Source: an uncultured Planctomycetota bacterium | GTDB lineage: Bacteria > Planctomycetota > UBA1135 > GCA-002686595 | NCBI GenBank assembly: GCA_903928115.1 | Contig: CAIYPP010000058.1 | Span: 1 to 61,796, forward strand | Reading direction: 5' to 3' | Length of the DNA stretch: 61,796 bases | In this document: in pieces, positions 1-10,403 of the stretch | How the letters are laid out: each line of letters opens with the position of its first letter | Numbering within the stretch: position 1 is the stretch's first letter | The notes under the pieces: model-generated | What the model was told of the DNA's origin: nothing | The model's input: only the letters and a program-made list of their open reading frames with translations | Database searches by the model: none | Position numbers and translations under genes: made by a program

Positions 1-111
1 CCCCCCCCCCCCCACCGATGGGCGCGCGAGCTCCCCCTCACCTCGAGCGGACCTGAACGCGCATGAAAAAAAGCGTGGTGATCGGGTCCCTCGGCATACA
101 ATCCGACGGTG

Positions 112-140
112 TTGACGGTCCTTTCCTACCCACACATCAT
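112..140 (+). promoter_or_regulatory. Possible promoter for the first lipoprotein gene
   Basis: TTGACG at 112-117 resembles a -35 box. After a 17-base spacer, CATCAT at 135-140 matches four of six -10 bases. Transcription would begin a base or two before the ATG at 150, so the mRNA would be almost leaderless. This is inferred from sequence only. Confidence 0.3.
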
Positions 141-149
141 CCAACACCC

Positions 150-953
150 ATGATACTCACGAAATTCCTGACCGCGGGCGCTTCGGCTCTCGCGATCGCG
201 GCTCTCACGGCCTGCAGCAGCACTCCGAAGTCCTACTCGCTCGAGTCCGTGTCGGATTCGATGAAGGCGCCCTTGGTGAATGTTCCTGCCGAGGAAGCGC
301 TAGCCGCCGAACTGCTTTCGTTCAGCGCGGAGCCCGAGTTCCCGCTCCCGACACCGACTCGGCAGAACACCAACCCCGGACAAAAATTCGTCGTCGAGGG
401 GCCCGCTCAAGACACCGAGGATTCCGCAATAGTGCAACAGCGCTGGTATGGCGGCCTTTATGGCTACTCTTTCGATGAATTTTATGGATCCACCACGGAC
501 TATGCCTTTGGCTTTGGAACCTACATGCTCAACCCCGACGGATTTGGTCCTTTTATGGACCTTGTCTTCGCAGGGACATCTACCGACCAGTACTCAAACG
601 AGGAGGTTGACTCCACTCTTATCGATTGGACTTTTGGGGGGCGTCGAAGCTTCTCGGTGGGCGAAGGCTCGTTCGTCCCATTCGTTGATTTTGGAGCGAA
701 TCTAGTTCTTGCGAGCCTGGATTACACTTTCAGCAATTCTACGACCTACTTTACCGACTCCATGTTGAGTGCGAGTCTTGGCTTCGTGGTAGGCGGAGGC
801 TTCGACTGGAGATTCAGTGACGGCATCGGCTTGTTCTTGGATTATCGTCTACGCTGGGGAACGACGATTGAGCCGGAGGGGACCTACGTGTACCTGATCG
901 AACAAAACCTCGACTATTCCCGCTCGTGCATCGGCCTTTCCTTCAGCAATTAG
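150..953 (+). CDS. Outer-membrane beta-barrel-like lipoprotein
   Basis: Encodes 267 residues. I chose the ATG at 150 because it gives a clean lipoprotein signal peptide: Lys5, a hydrophobic stretch, and a lipobox ending at Cys22. An upstream ATG at 63 would put 29 polar residues ahead of it. A Ser/Pro-rich linker is followed, from about residue 110, by alternating aromatic/glycine beta strands such as RWYGGLYGYSF, and the protein ends in an aromatic residue close to the C-terminus (LSFSN). This looks like a small outer-membrane beta-barrel of the OmpA/OmpW size class, anchored or exported to the envelope. No specific family was recognised. Its third codon positions are less GC-rich than those of its neighbours, which could mean relaxed selection or later acquisition. 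Confidence 0.75.
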   Translation: MILTKFLTAGASALAIAALTACSSTPKSYSLESVSDSMKAPLVNVPAEEALAAELLSFSAEPEFPLPTPTRQNTNPGQKFVVEGPAQDTEDSAIVQQRWYGGLYGYSFDEFYGSTTDYAFGFGTYMLNPDGFGPFMDLVFAGTSTDQYSNEEVDSTLIDWTFGGRRSFSVGEGSFVPFVDFGANLVLASLDYTFSNSTTYFTDSMLSASLGFVVGGGFDWRFSDGIGLFLDYRLRWGTTIEPEGTYVYLIEQNLDYSRSCIGLSFSN

Positions 954-1088
954 GCCACGTTTTCATGTAGTACCGAGGATGCGTGCGGCCTCCCGCCGAG
1001 CGACGGGGGGCCGCGCGCGTCGCGGGGCTGCTTCTTTTCTTGTTCCGCGATGGGCTGGCGGTCTCCGCGGCCTAGACTTCGCCGCCCC

Positions 1089-3242
<2,154 letters not shown>

Positions 3243-3272
3243 CGCTGCGGACACCGGGCTCGAAGCCCGCGC

Positions 3273-3767
3273 TCAGTGCTCGGGCTCGGGCGCGCCGCCG
3301 GTTCCGCCCGGGCGCATGGGCTTGCCCATGACGGCGCGCTCGCCGAACTTCAGCCGCTCTTCGATCTCGCGGTCGAAGCGCGGGTGCTTCGGCGTCGCGG
3401 CGAAGCCGCGATGCTCGCTGCGGCAGACGTAGCAGAGCACCACATTCGGCGCGAAGTGATAGAGCAGCGCATCGACGAGCGCGGCCACACCGAGCGAGAT
3501 GTAGTACGTGAAGGGGGCGAGCACCGCGGCGAGCACGACGATCGTGATGCCGAGCGAGCGCGGGAAGTCCTTCTGCGTGTAGAGCTCCGGGTGGCCACAT
3601 GCAGTGCAGCCCTGCAGGCCACCCTGCGCGTTGACGCTCTGCGGCACGAGCGTGTGCACGTCTCCACAGTGCGTGCAGCGCACCGCGTCGGGCACGGGCA
3701 CCGTCACGGGCGTCGGGCTCGCGGCTTCATCTCCGCGCGGGCAGCGCAGCGAGACGCGCGCGCTCAC
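3273..3767 (-). CDS. Zinc-ribbon membrane protein of unknown function
   Basis: Encodes 164 residues. The GTG start at 3767 overlaps the TGA of the upstream membrane gene as GTGA, so the two are probably translationally coupled. The N-terminal half has paired cysteines typical of zinc ribbons (RCTHCGD and GCTACGH). A hydrophobic segment follows (GITIVVLAAVLAPFTYYISL and onward), then another CxxC (VLCYVCRSEHRGF) and a basic/acidic tail ending in a Gly/Pro-rich stretch. The layout suggests a metal-binding, membrane-inserted accessory of the neighbouring multi-pass protein. The ORF stays open further upstream, but that part overlaps the neighbour and has no membrane or domain logic. Function unknown. 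Confidence 0.7.
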   Translation of the reverse strand: MSARVSLRCPRGDEAASPTPVTVPVPDAVRCTHCGDVHTLVPQSVNAQGGLQGCTACGHPELYTQKDFPRSLGITIVVLAAVLAPFTYYISLGVAALVDALLYHFAPNVVLCYVCRSEHRGFAATPKHPRFDREIEERLKFGERAVMGKPMRPGGTGGAPEPEH

Positions 3768-4549
3768 AGCGGCACTCCGTAGAGATCTTGCAGAAAGAGC
3801 GACACGGCCGTGCCGATGAGCACGAGCACCGTCGAGGCGTACAGGATGCCCGTCGCGGAGCGAGTGTTGCGATAGCGCAGCGACTGCGCACACATCCAGC
3901 CGAAGAGCAGCGGCATCGCGATCCCCAAGAGGAGGCGCGTCCCGATGTGGAACATCGGCCACATGCCGAAGATGTCGATGTCGCGTGCGGCGAGGTCGCG
4001 CTGGAACACCGCGCAGGTCGCGAGCACGGCGGCGAGCGAGAGGACCATCCAGATCATCGTGAGCCGATTGAGGCGCACGAGCCACGCGACCTCGAGCGTC
4101 GGGATCGTCAGGTACCAGTGCCCGAAGACCATCGCGAGTCCAACGCTGCCGCCGACGAGCCCGGTGCCGAGCGCGGAGAGGCTCGCAACGGCCCACGGCA
4201 GGCCCGAGCCGATCGAGCCGACGTCGCGCAGGTAGAGCGCGAGCGACGCGGCGGATGCGACCGACGCGACGACGAGCACCAGCTCGCGCGTGCGAGCGCG
4301 CACCGGGCCTGCATACACGAGGAAGGTCGCGGCGGCGACGCCTGCGAGGACGCGCGGCAAGGCGAGCCACTCGCCGGCGTCCGCCATCGGATCGAGGCCG
4401 ATCGCGACGCACAGCGGCACGAGCGCGGTCAAGCCCATCAACTGGAAGAAGAACGTGCCGAGCGGAGCGCGCGCGACGGCGGCCATCGTGACCAGCACGC
4501 CGAAGGCGAGCTCGAGACAGAACTGCGTGCCGAGGCTGCTCCAGGCCAT
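3764..4549 (-). CDS. Multi-pass integral membrane protein of unknown function
   Basis: Encodes 261 residues with about eight predicted transmembrane helices spread over the whole length. Histidines sit in or near membrane segments (VFGHWYLTIPTL, MWPMFHIGTRLL), which could point to a haem- or quinone-linked redox membrane subunit, but no signature confirms that. It overlaps the zinc-ribbon gene by four bases downstream (GTGA). The ATG at 4549 gives a short hydrophobic N-terminus that reads as the first helix. The gene is divergent from the SDR gene at 4655, leaving a 105-base shared promoter region. Confidence 0.75.
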   Translation of the reverse strand: MAWSSLGTQFCLELAFGVLVTMAAVARAPLGTFFFQLMGLTALVPLCVAIGLDPMADAGEWLALPRVLAGVAAATFLVYAGPVRARTRELVLVVASVASAASLALYLRDVGSIGSGLPWAVASLSALGTGLVGGSVGLAMVFGHWYLTIPTLEVAWLVRLNRLTMIWMVLSLAAVLATCAVFQRDLAARDIDIFGMWPMFHIGTRLLLGIAMPLLFGWMCAQSLRYRNTRSATGILYASTVLVLIGTAVSLFLQDLYGVPL

Positions 4550-4654
4550 GGGGCCGGAGAGTGTAGCGACGAGCCTGCGTACTCGTGTGAACTTGGGAGC
4601 GCACGACTGCTACGATGCGAGGCGGTTCGCTTTCTTCGTCCCAAGGGGCAGCAC

Positions 4655-5359
4655 ATGTCGGCACTTCGAGTCCTCGTCACCGGCGGCGGCCGCGGCATCG
4701 GCCGCGCCATCGCCCTCCGCTTCGCCCGCGAAGGCGCGAGCGTCGTCGTCGCAGCCCGCACGGCCACGGAGATCGACAAGGTGGTCGGCGAGATCGAGGC
4801 GGCGGGCGGCAAGGGCATGGCGGCCCAGCTCGACGTACGCGAGGAGCAGAGCGTCGCGGCCGCGATGTGGCGCGCGTTCGAGTTCCTCGGCGACGAGATC
4901 GACGTGCTCGTGAACAACGCGGGCGTGTTCCATGTCGCGCCGCTGGAGCAGACCGAGTACGACCGCTGGCGCTGGATGTTCCAAGCCAACGTCGATGGGC
5001 CCTTCTTCGTGACGAAGGAGTGCCTCCCCGCGCTCAAGGCGAGCGGCCGCGGGCACATCTTCAACATCGCGTCGCTCGCGGGGAAGCGCGGCTACGCGGG
5101 CAACACGGCCTACTGCGCGAGCAAGTACGCGCTGCGCGGGTTCGGCGATGCGCTGCGCGAGGAGCTGCGCCCGAGCGGCATCCGCGTCTCGACCGTGTAC
5201 CCCACCTCGACGGACACCGCGATCTTCGACGGCATACCCGGCAACTGGGACCGCTCGAAGATGCACAAGCCCGAAGAGGTCGCCGAGGTGCTCTGGAAGG
5301 CGTGGAGCTCGCCGCGCGACGCGAACGTCGACGACCTCGACATGCCGCCGCGCGCGTGA
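4655..5359 (+). CDS. Short-chain dehydrogenase/reductase (SDR family)
   Basis: Encodes 234 residues, the usual length of a classical SDR. The NAD(P)-binding motif TGGGRGIG is near residues 9-16, the structural NNAG motif near residues 88-91, and the catalytic Ser-Tyr-Lys set is present (IASLAGKRG followed by YCASK). It is a soluble NAD(P)-dependent oxidoreductase; the substrate cannot be read from the sequence. The start is the ATG at 4655, with AAGGGG seven bases upstream as ribosome-binding site. The longer in-frame ORF that begins at 3788 is antisense to the membrane gene and is not credible. TACGAT at 4611-4616 is a possible -10 element. Confidence 0.93.
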   Translation: MSALRVLVTGGGRGIGRAIALRFAREGASVVVAARTATEIDKVVGEIEAAGGKGMAAQLDVREEQSVAAAMWRAFEFLGDEIDVLVNNAGVFHVAPLEQTEYDRWRWMFQANVDGPFFVTKECLPALKASGRGHIFNIASLAGKRGYAGNTAYCASKYALRGFGDALREELRPSGIRVSTVYPTSTDTAIFDGIPGNWDRSKMHKPEEVAEVLWKAWSSPRDANVDDLDMPPRA

Positions 5360-5366
5360 GCGGCCT

Positions 5367-5996
5367 CTAGCGCGGCGGAATGCTGCGCACGAAGTTGAGG
5401 AACTCGTTGCGCGTCTTGGAGTCCGTCTGGAACGCGCCGAGCAGGCACGAAGTCAGCGCCGACGAGTTTTGCTTCTGCACGCCGCGCATCATCATGCACA
5501 GGTGATGCGCGTCGGCGACAACGCCGACACCCTTGGGCTGGAGCGCGACGTGAAGCGCCTGCGCGATCTGCTGCGTCATGCGCTCTTGCACCTGCAAGCG
5601 GCGCGCGAAGACGTCGACGATGCGCGGAATCTTCGAGAGGCCGATGATGCGGCCGTTGGGGATGTAGGCGACGTGCACACGGCCGTAGAAGGGCAGCATG
5701 TGGTGCTCGCACAGGCTGTAGAACTCGATGTCCTTGACGAGCACCATCTCCGAGCAGTCCTCGGTGAAGACGCCCTCGCCGATCACCTCGGCCACCGACA
5801 TCGTCGAGCCCGCCGTCAGTTCGCGCAGCGAGCGCTCGACGCGGTCGGGGGTGGCCTTCAGCCCTTCGCGCTTGGGGTCTTCGCCGAGCTCCTTGAGGAG
5901 CTTCGCGACGAGCTTGGCGATGCCGCCGTCTGCGGGCCGTAGTACTCGGCCCGATTGGCGCGACTTTCGTTGAGACGGATCCGGTAGAGCTTGCAT
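5367..5996 (-). CDS. folE: GTP cyclohydrolase I
   Basis: Encodes up to 209 residues. FolE converts GTP to 7,8-dihydroneopterin triphosphate, the entry step to folate and to queuosine/archaeosine precursors. Zinc-site and active-site motifs are intact (CEHHMLPF and [10 protein letters not shown]), with the family N-terminal helix [13 protein letters not shown] before them. The start is a problem: the nearest ATG/GTG/TTG in frame is the ATG at 5996, which places about 45 codons inside the 3' end of queD, whereas family similarity begins only near 5925. Either the two genes truly overlap by 139 bases or a base is missing and the product is a QueD-FolE fusion. The product call is firm; the start is not. 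Confidence 0.88.
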   Translation of the reverse strand: MQALPDPSQRKSRQSGRVLRPADGGIAKLVAKLLKELGEDPKREGLKATPDRVERSLRELTAGSTMSVAEVIGEGVFTEDCSEMVLVKDIEFYSLCEHHMLPFYGRVHVAYIPNGRIIGLSKIPRIVDVFARRLQVQERMTQQIAQALHVALQPKGVGVVADAHHLCMMMRGVQKQNSSALTSCLLGAFQTDSKTRNEFLNFVRSIPPR

Positions 5997-6352
5997 CCGG
6001 GGAACTTCCGTAGGGCCGGTTCGAGCTCGTCCCAGAAGGCGACGGCGACGTTCTCGGCGGTGGTGATCGTGCCCTTCAGGAAGGGCACGTCGTGGTTGAG
6101 ATGGCGGTGGTCGACGCGCTCGATGATGCGCTCGACGATCAGCATGCGCAGACGGTTCAGGTCCATGACCATGCCCGTGCGCGGCTCGACGGGGCCCCGC
6201 ACCGTGACCTCGACCGAGTAGTTGTGGCCGTGGTCGGTGAAGCAGGGGCCGTAGAGCTCGCGGTTCTCCTTGTCCGAGAGGTGTTCGCTCACCAGTCGAT
6301 GAGCGGCGGAGAACTCTTGGACGTGGGTGATCTCGACGATGGGGCGCGGCAT
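5858..6352 (-). CDS. queD: 6-carboxy-5,6,7,8-tetrahydropterin synthase (QueD/PTPS family)
   Basis: Encodes 164 residues. QueD converts dihydroneopterin triphosphate, the FolE product, to 6-carboxytetrahydropterin on the way to queuosine. Zinc histidines are visible in FSAAHRL and DHGHNY, with the catalytic Cys just before ([11 protein letters not shown]), and DHRHLNHD further on. The natural family C-terminus falls near residue 139 (NRAEYYG). The remaining 25 residues are a Ser/Arg-rich tail read through the start of folE in another frame, so they may be an artefact. The ATG at 6352 gives the family-typical N-terminus; the longer upstream ORF has no family similarity. FolE and QueD are consecutive enzymes, which supports co-transcription. 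Confidence 0.88.
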   Translation of the reverse strand: MPRPIVEITHVQEFSAAHRLVSEHLSDKENRELYGPCFTDHGHNYSVEVTVRGPVEPRTGMVMDLNRLRMLIVERIIERVDHRHLNHDVPFLKGTITTAENVAVAFWDELEPALRKFPGCKLYRIRLNESRANRAEYYGPQTAASPSSSRSSSRSSAKTPSAKG

Positions 6353-6597
6353 GGGTTTCGGGCGGGCAATGTAGCGGAGGGCGGGCAGGGCTGCCTCGTC
6401 GAGCTCGCGCGCGCAGGGTTGAAAGCCTGCTTGCGCCGCCGAGGGGAGCACCGAAAGAAGTTCGCACCCCGCTGCGAGCCGGACGCGCTCGAGGACCAAA
6501 AAGCGCGGCGCGGCGCGAATCTCCGCTCGCTCGGAGGGTCCACTCCGGCTCCGGAGCTTGTCCGAGACCTCCTACCCCCAACTTCGGAGCCCCACCC

Positions 6598-6957
6598 ATG
6601 CAGTCCAAGAGCTTTGCGATGTCCGAGGCCGAACGCCTGCTGCCCCTCGTGCGCGCCATCGGGCGCGAACTCGAAGAGCGCAACCGCGCGGTCGCCGCCC
6701 TCGAAAACCGTCTGGGACGGCTGTCCGTCGATCGCCACGAGCACCGCGACGAGCTCACGCGGCTCGAGAGCCAGCTCTCGACCGAGCGCCGCGAGCTGCG
6801 GCGGGCGGAGAAAGAGCTCGCGACGCTGGGCTGCGAGCTCGACGTCGACCATCCGCTGCGCGTGATCTTCCCTGGCGAGGGCGAGTGCTTCGCTTGGGAG
6901 GGTCCGCTCGGCCGAACCACCTTCTACCGCCGCGTGGGAGAACGCGCGGCGGGCTAG
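6598..6957 (+). CDS. DUF2203-like small protein
   Basis: Encodes 119 residues. It begins with an [13 protein letters not shown] segment, continues with a long charged coiled-coil-like helix (about residues 20-85), and ends with a compact domain containing [17 protein letters not shown] and a Tyr-Arg near the end. The order matches DUF2203 proteins, which have no established function. The start is the ATG at 6598; the Met at codon 8 (6619) is an alternative. It is divergent from queD across 245 bases in which I see no other feature. Downstream lies the 3' end of the EF-hand gene on the opposite strand, with a small CGCCAC/GTGGCG hairpin at 6963-6978 between them. Confidence 0.75.
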   Translation: MQSKSFAMSEAERLLPLVRAIGRELEERNRAVAALENRLGRLSVDRHEHRDELTRLESQLSTERRELRRAEKELATLGCELDVDHPLRVIFPGEGECFAWEGPLGRTTFYRRVGERAAG

Positions 6958-7030
6958 CGCGACGCCACGGGGGTGGCGAGGACCGAGCTCCGGGGGGAGA
7001 CTCGGTCCATGTGCCGCGACGGCGAGAGGT

Positions 7031-8941
7031 TCAGCCTCCGCCGTCGCGCTTCTTCTTGCCGCCCTGCCCTGCGCCGCCCGAGGCCTTGCGCTCGCCCTGG
7101 GCCGCGCGCTGCATGTCGGCGATGCGGCGCTCGAGCCGCTCGCGCGCGATCGCGGCCTCCTCGGGACTGGCTCCTGAGTCTGCGAGCTGGCGTTCGAGTG
7201 CCTCGCGCAGGTTGCGGGCGCGTGCTTCGAGCGACTGCTCGGGCGTGAGCGTCGGAGCTGCTTGCGGAGCGTCCGTCGGCGTGCCTTCGGATGCGGGTGC
7301 CGGCGCGGGCTCCGTCGGCTCGACGCGAGCGGTCGTCCCGCTCCCAGCCGCACGCGGGGCATTCGCGGTGTCCGGGCGCTCGGCGTCCTTGGCGCGCATC
7401 TGCGCAATACGCTCTTCGAGCCGCGCGCGCGCGTTGGCGGCCTGCTCCGGCGTCGCGCCGTCCGCGGCGAGCTTGGCCTCCAAGCTCGCGCGCAGCTCGC
7501 GGTCGCGCTCGTCGGGCGAGCGTGTCGGGTCGCGGCGGGAGCCCGGCGGCGGCTTGGGGCCGGCGCGCTTGGCGAGCGCCGCGAGGCGCTGCTCGAGCTC
7601 GGCGCGGGCCTTGGCCGCAGCCTCCGGAGTCGCGCCGCTGGCCGCGAGCTCCCGCTCGAGCGCGTCGCGCTGTTCTCGGGCCCGCTCTTCGAAGCTGCGG
7701 GCTGCGCTCGCGCTGTCGTCCGCTTCCCCCGCTTCCTCCGCAGCCGCGCGCTCGGCGTCCTTGGCGCGCATCTGCGCGATGCGCTCCTCGAGTCGAGCGC
7801 GCGCGTTGGCCGCTTGCTCGGGCGTGGCAAAGTCCGCCTTGAGCTTGGCTTCGAGGCTCTCGCGCAGCTCGCGGTCGCGCTCGTCGGGCGAGCGCGTCGG
7901 GTCGCGGCGCGAGCCCGGCGGCGGCTTGCTGGCCTCGCCCGCCACGAGTTCCGCGATGCGCTGCTCCAATCGAGCGCGAGCGGCGAGCGCCTCGTCCGGT
8001 GAGGCCTGACTCTCCGCGAGCCGGCGCTCCAAGCTCGCGCGCAGCTGGGCAGCGCGCTCCTCCGGAGAAAGCGGCGTCGCCGGCTCAGCGGAGTCCTCGC
8101 CCTCGACGGGCGTGCTCGGCGCGGGCGTCTTGCTCGGCGCAGGCGCCACGACGGGCTCCGCCGGCTTCTCGACGACGCGGGGCACGTACTTGTCCCCGAG
8201 ATTCTTGCGCAACGCCTCCTCGATCTTGCTCTCCAGCTCGACCTGAGCGGCGGTGCTGCGCGAAGGCGGAGCCACGGGCGCCGAGTCCGGCTTCAGAACC
8301 TGAGGACTCGGCGCGGCAGGTCGCGCCATGGCCGCGAGCTCGGGCTCGAGCTTCAGACCCTGCTTTGCGCCGAAGGCGGCGTAGGCCCCGAGAAACTCCG
8401 ATTCGGAGAGGCCGTGGTCGCCATCGACGTCGCCGAGAGTGTGCTCGCGGCGGCCGAGGCCCGTGGCTGCGACTTCGCGGAGTGCGATGACACCGTCGCC
8501 GTCGGTGTCCGCGGTTCGGAAGCGCTCCCGCAGGGCCAAGACGGTGAGCACCTCCGACTCGTCGCTCTTCGCGCGCTGGGGCTGCGGTGGCGGAGTCGCC
8601 GAGGGCGCCGCGGCGGGCTTGGGGCGCTCGGGTTGGGGCGCGACCGCCGCGGGCGGCGGGACCGGAGTCGGCGTCCCTGCGGGCGGCGGAGCGGTGCGGG
8701 CGCTCGCCGGAGCCGCGCCAGCGCCCTGCTCGGCAGGAGCCTTCTCGGCGTCTCCGCGCTTCGCCGGAGCCTTCCCCTGTGCCTTGCCACGCGGACCCGG
8801 CGCCTTGCCCTGACCGCCCGCGGGCGGGGTCGGCGCGGCCCCCTGAGGGGGCGCCGAGGGCGCAGCGCCCTGTCCGCGCTGGGCGAGCACGGGCGCACCG
8901 AGCGCGAGGAGGAGCGTCAGGAAGGCGGTCAGCGGGCGCAT
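7031..8941 (-). CDS. Secreted EF-hand protein with five helical repeats
   Basis: Encodes 636 residues. A signal peptide (residues 1-20, ending AxA at PVLA) precedes an Ala/Pro/Gly/Lys-rich low-complexity region to about residue 125. Two EF-hand calcium loops follow (TADTDGDGVIALRE with Asp145, then GDVDGDHGLSESEF with Asp171). After a Pro-rich linker come five imperfect repeats of about 33 residues (roughly LRxxLExxLAxxGATPExAAxARARLExRIAxM), alternating with linkers such as PPPGSRRDPTRSPDERD. The repeats look helical and highly charged. The protein is probably periplasmic or surface-located and calcium-binding; no enzymatic domain is seen. The last 20 residues are Gly/Lys-rich. Internal duplication is also visible at DNA level, listed separately. 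Confidence 0.8.
   Translation of the reverse strand: MRPLTAFLTLLLALGAPVLAQRGQGAAPSAPPQGAAPTPPAGGQGKAPGPRGKAQGKAPAKRGDAEKAPAEQGAGAAPASARTAPPPAGTPTPVPPPAAVAPQPERPKPAAAPSATPPPQPQRAKSDESEVLTVLALRERFRTADTDGDGVIALREVAATGLGRREHTLGDVDGDHGLSESEFLGAYAAFGAKQGLKLEPELAAMARPAAPSPQVLKPDSAPVAPPSRSTAAQVELESKIEEALRKNLGDKYVPRVVEKPAEPVVAPAPSKTPAPSTPVEGEDSAEPATPLSPEERAAQLRASLERRLAESQASPDEALAARARLEQRIAELVAGEASKPPPGSRRDPTRSPDERDRELRESLEAKLKADFATPEQAANARARLEERIAQMRAKDAERAAAEEAGEADDSASAARSFEERAREQRDALERELAASGATPEAAAKARAELEQRLAALAKRAGPKPPPGSRRDPTRSPDERDRELRASLEAKLAADGATPEQAANARARLEERIAQMRAKDAERPDTANAPRAAGSGTTARVEPTEPAPAPASEGTPTDAPQAAPTLTPEQSLEARARNLREALERQLADSGASPEEAAIARERLERRIADMQRAAQGERKASGGAGQGGKKKRDGGG
7376..7928 (-). 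repeat. 181-bp direct duplication inside the repeat-protein gene
   Basis: Bases 7376-7556 and 7748-7928 are near-identical direct copies, offset by exactly 372 bases (124 codons), so the frame is kept. Each copy covers the end of one helical repeat, the PPPGSRRDPTRSPDERD linker and the start of the next repeat. It reflects a recent in-frame duplication of a two-repeat block. Confidence 0.8.
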
Positions 8942-9077
8942 GCGGAGAGGCTGGGACGGGATCGGTCCCGCTCCAAGCTACGAAGGACGACCGGAAGGTC
9001 CAAAACCGGTCCGGTGTTTCTCGCACCGCGCGAAGACCTTCCTGAAGGCCGCGGGGCACCAGATAGGATCCCCCACC

Positions 9078-10403
9078 ATGACGAGCGACCCGGAACGAGC
9101 CGAGCGCACCGCCCAGCGCCGCCGTGACGCCCTCCACCTCGGCGTCGGCACCGTTCTAGGGGTCGCGCTGGGGCTCCTCGCCGCGAAGGTGCTCGCCCGC
9201 CCCTTGGACGCCGACGCGGCGCGGTACCGGGAAATTCGTTCCTTCATCGAGCGGGAGTACGTGCGCGACGTCGGGCGAGGCGAGCTGCTCGACGACGCGC
9301 TCGCGGGGCTGGTCGAAGGACTCGACCCGTACTCGCGCTACTACGGGCCCGAGGAGGTCGCGGCGGTCGAGCGCGAGACGAGCGGGCACTATCAGGGCAT
9401 CGGCGTCGTGTTCGCACAGCCGACCGGAGACGCGCGCGTGCTGTTCACGCTGCCGGGCTCGCCCGCGGAGAAGGCGGGGCTGCGCGTCGGCGACCAGATC
9501 GTCGAGGCCGGAGGGCGCGCGGTCGCGGGGCTCGGCCTCACGGAGCTGCGACGCGTGCTCGGCGAGCGCGACCGCGGCGCACTCGAGCTTCGGCTGCGCG
9601 CGCGCGACGGGAGCGAGCGGAGCGTGTCGATCGGACAGGACGCGCTCGTCGATCCGACGATGCGCCATGCGCGGATGCTCGCTCCGACGGTCGGCTACAT
9701 CGCGCTGTCGTCGTTCAGTCAGGAGACGCCCAACGAGTTCGACGCTGCGGTCGCGGAGCTGCGCGAACAGGGCATGACGTCGCTCGTGCTCGACGTGCGC
9801 GGGAATCTCGGCGGCGTCCTCCGCGCGGCGACGCGCATCGCCAATCGGTTCCTCGAGCGCGGGCTGATCGTGTCGCACGAAGGGCGCGGCGAGGTGCAGC
9901 GCTACGAGGCCGACGAAGACGAGGCCACGCTCGCGGGGCTGCCGCTGGCGATCCTCGTCGATGGCGAGTCCGCGAGCGCGAGCGAAGTGCTCGCTGCAGC
10001 GCTGCAAGAGCATCGCGTCGCAGTGACCGTCGGCGCCCCGACGTTCGGCAAGGGACTCGTGCAGAGGGTCGAGTCGTTCGGCGGCGGCGAGATGGTCGTG
10101 AAGCTCGTCAGCGCCTACTACTACACGCCGTCGCACCGCAACATCGAGCGCACCGTGGAAGGCTCGTGGGAGCACGGGCTCGTCCCGGATGTGCAGGTCG
10201 AGCTCGAGGCCGCGCAGCGCAGCGCGCTCCACCAATTCCTCGCGAGCTACAGTCCGCCGAAGTCGGCGCTCGCGGAGCTCGCCGCGTGGGAAGCGGAGGC
10301 AGGCCGCGAGATGTACCCGCGGCCGCCGCAGGATCCGCAGCTCGACGCGGCGCTCGCGCTGCTGCAGGGCGTGCATCCGTGCGCAACGGGAGGCGCGCGG
10401 TGA
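9078..10403 (+). CDS. S41 family C-terminal processing peptidase
   Basis: Encodes 441 residues. One N-terminal transmembrane segment (about residues 21-40) anchors a periplasmic protease. Then come an S41 N-terminal helical region with the LDPYSRYYGPEE signature, a PDZ domain around residues 105-190 (GIGVVF, PGSPAEKAGLRVGD), and the catalytic core with the Ser-Lys dyad in GESASASEV and TFGKGLVQ. It cleaves C-terminal regions of envelope proteins; the specific substrate is unknown. TAGGAT at 9064-9069 sits eight bases before the ATG at 9078. The stop overlaps the tsaD start as GTGA, so the two are coupled. Confidence 0.93.
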   Translation: MTSDPERAERTAQRRRDALHLGVGTVLGVALGLLAAKVLARPLDADAARYREIRSFIEREYVRDVGRGELLDDALAGLVEGLDPYSRYYGPEEVAAVERETSGHYQGIGVVFAQPTGDARVLFTLPGSPAEKAGLRVGDQIVEAGGRAVAGLGLTELRRVLGERDRGALELRLRARDGSERSVSIGQDALVDPTMRHARMLAPTVGYIALSSFSQETPNEFDAAVAELREQGMTSLVLDVRGNLGGVLRAATRIANRFLERGLIVSHEGRGEVQRYEADEDEATLAGLPLAILVDGESASASEVLAAALQEHRVAVTVGAPTFGKGLVQRVESFGGGEMVVKLVSAYYYTPSHRNIERTVEGSWEHGLVPDVQVELEAAQRSALHQFLASYSPPKSALAELAAWEAEAGREMYPRPPQDPQLDAALALLQGVHPCATGGAR

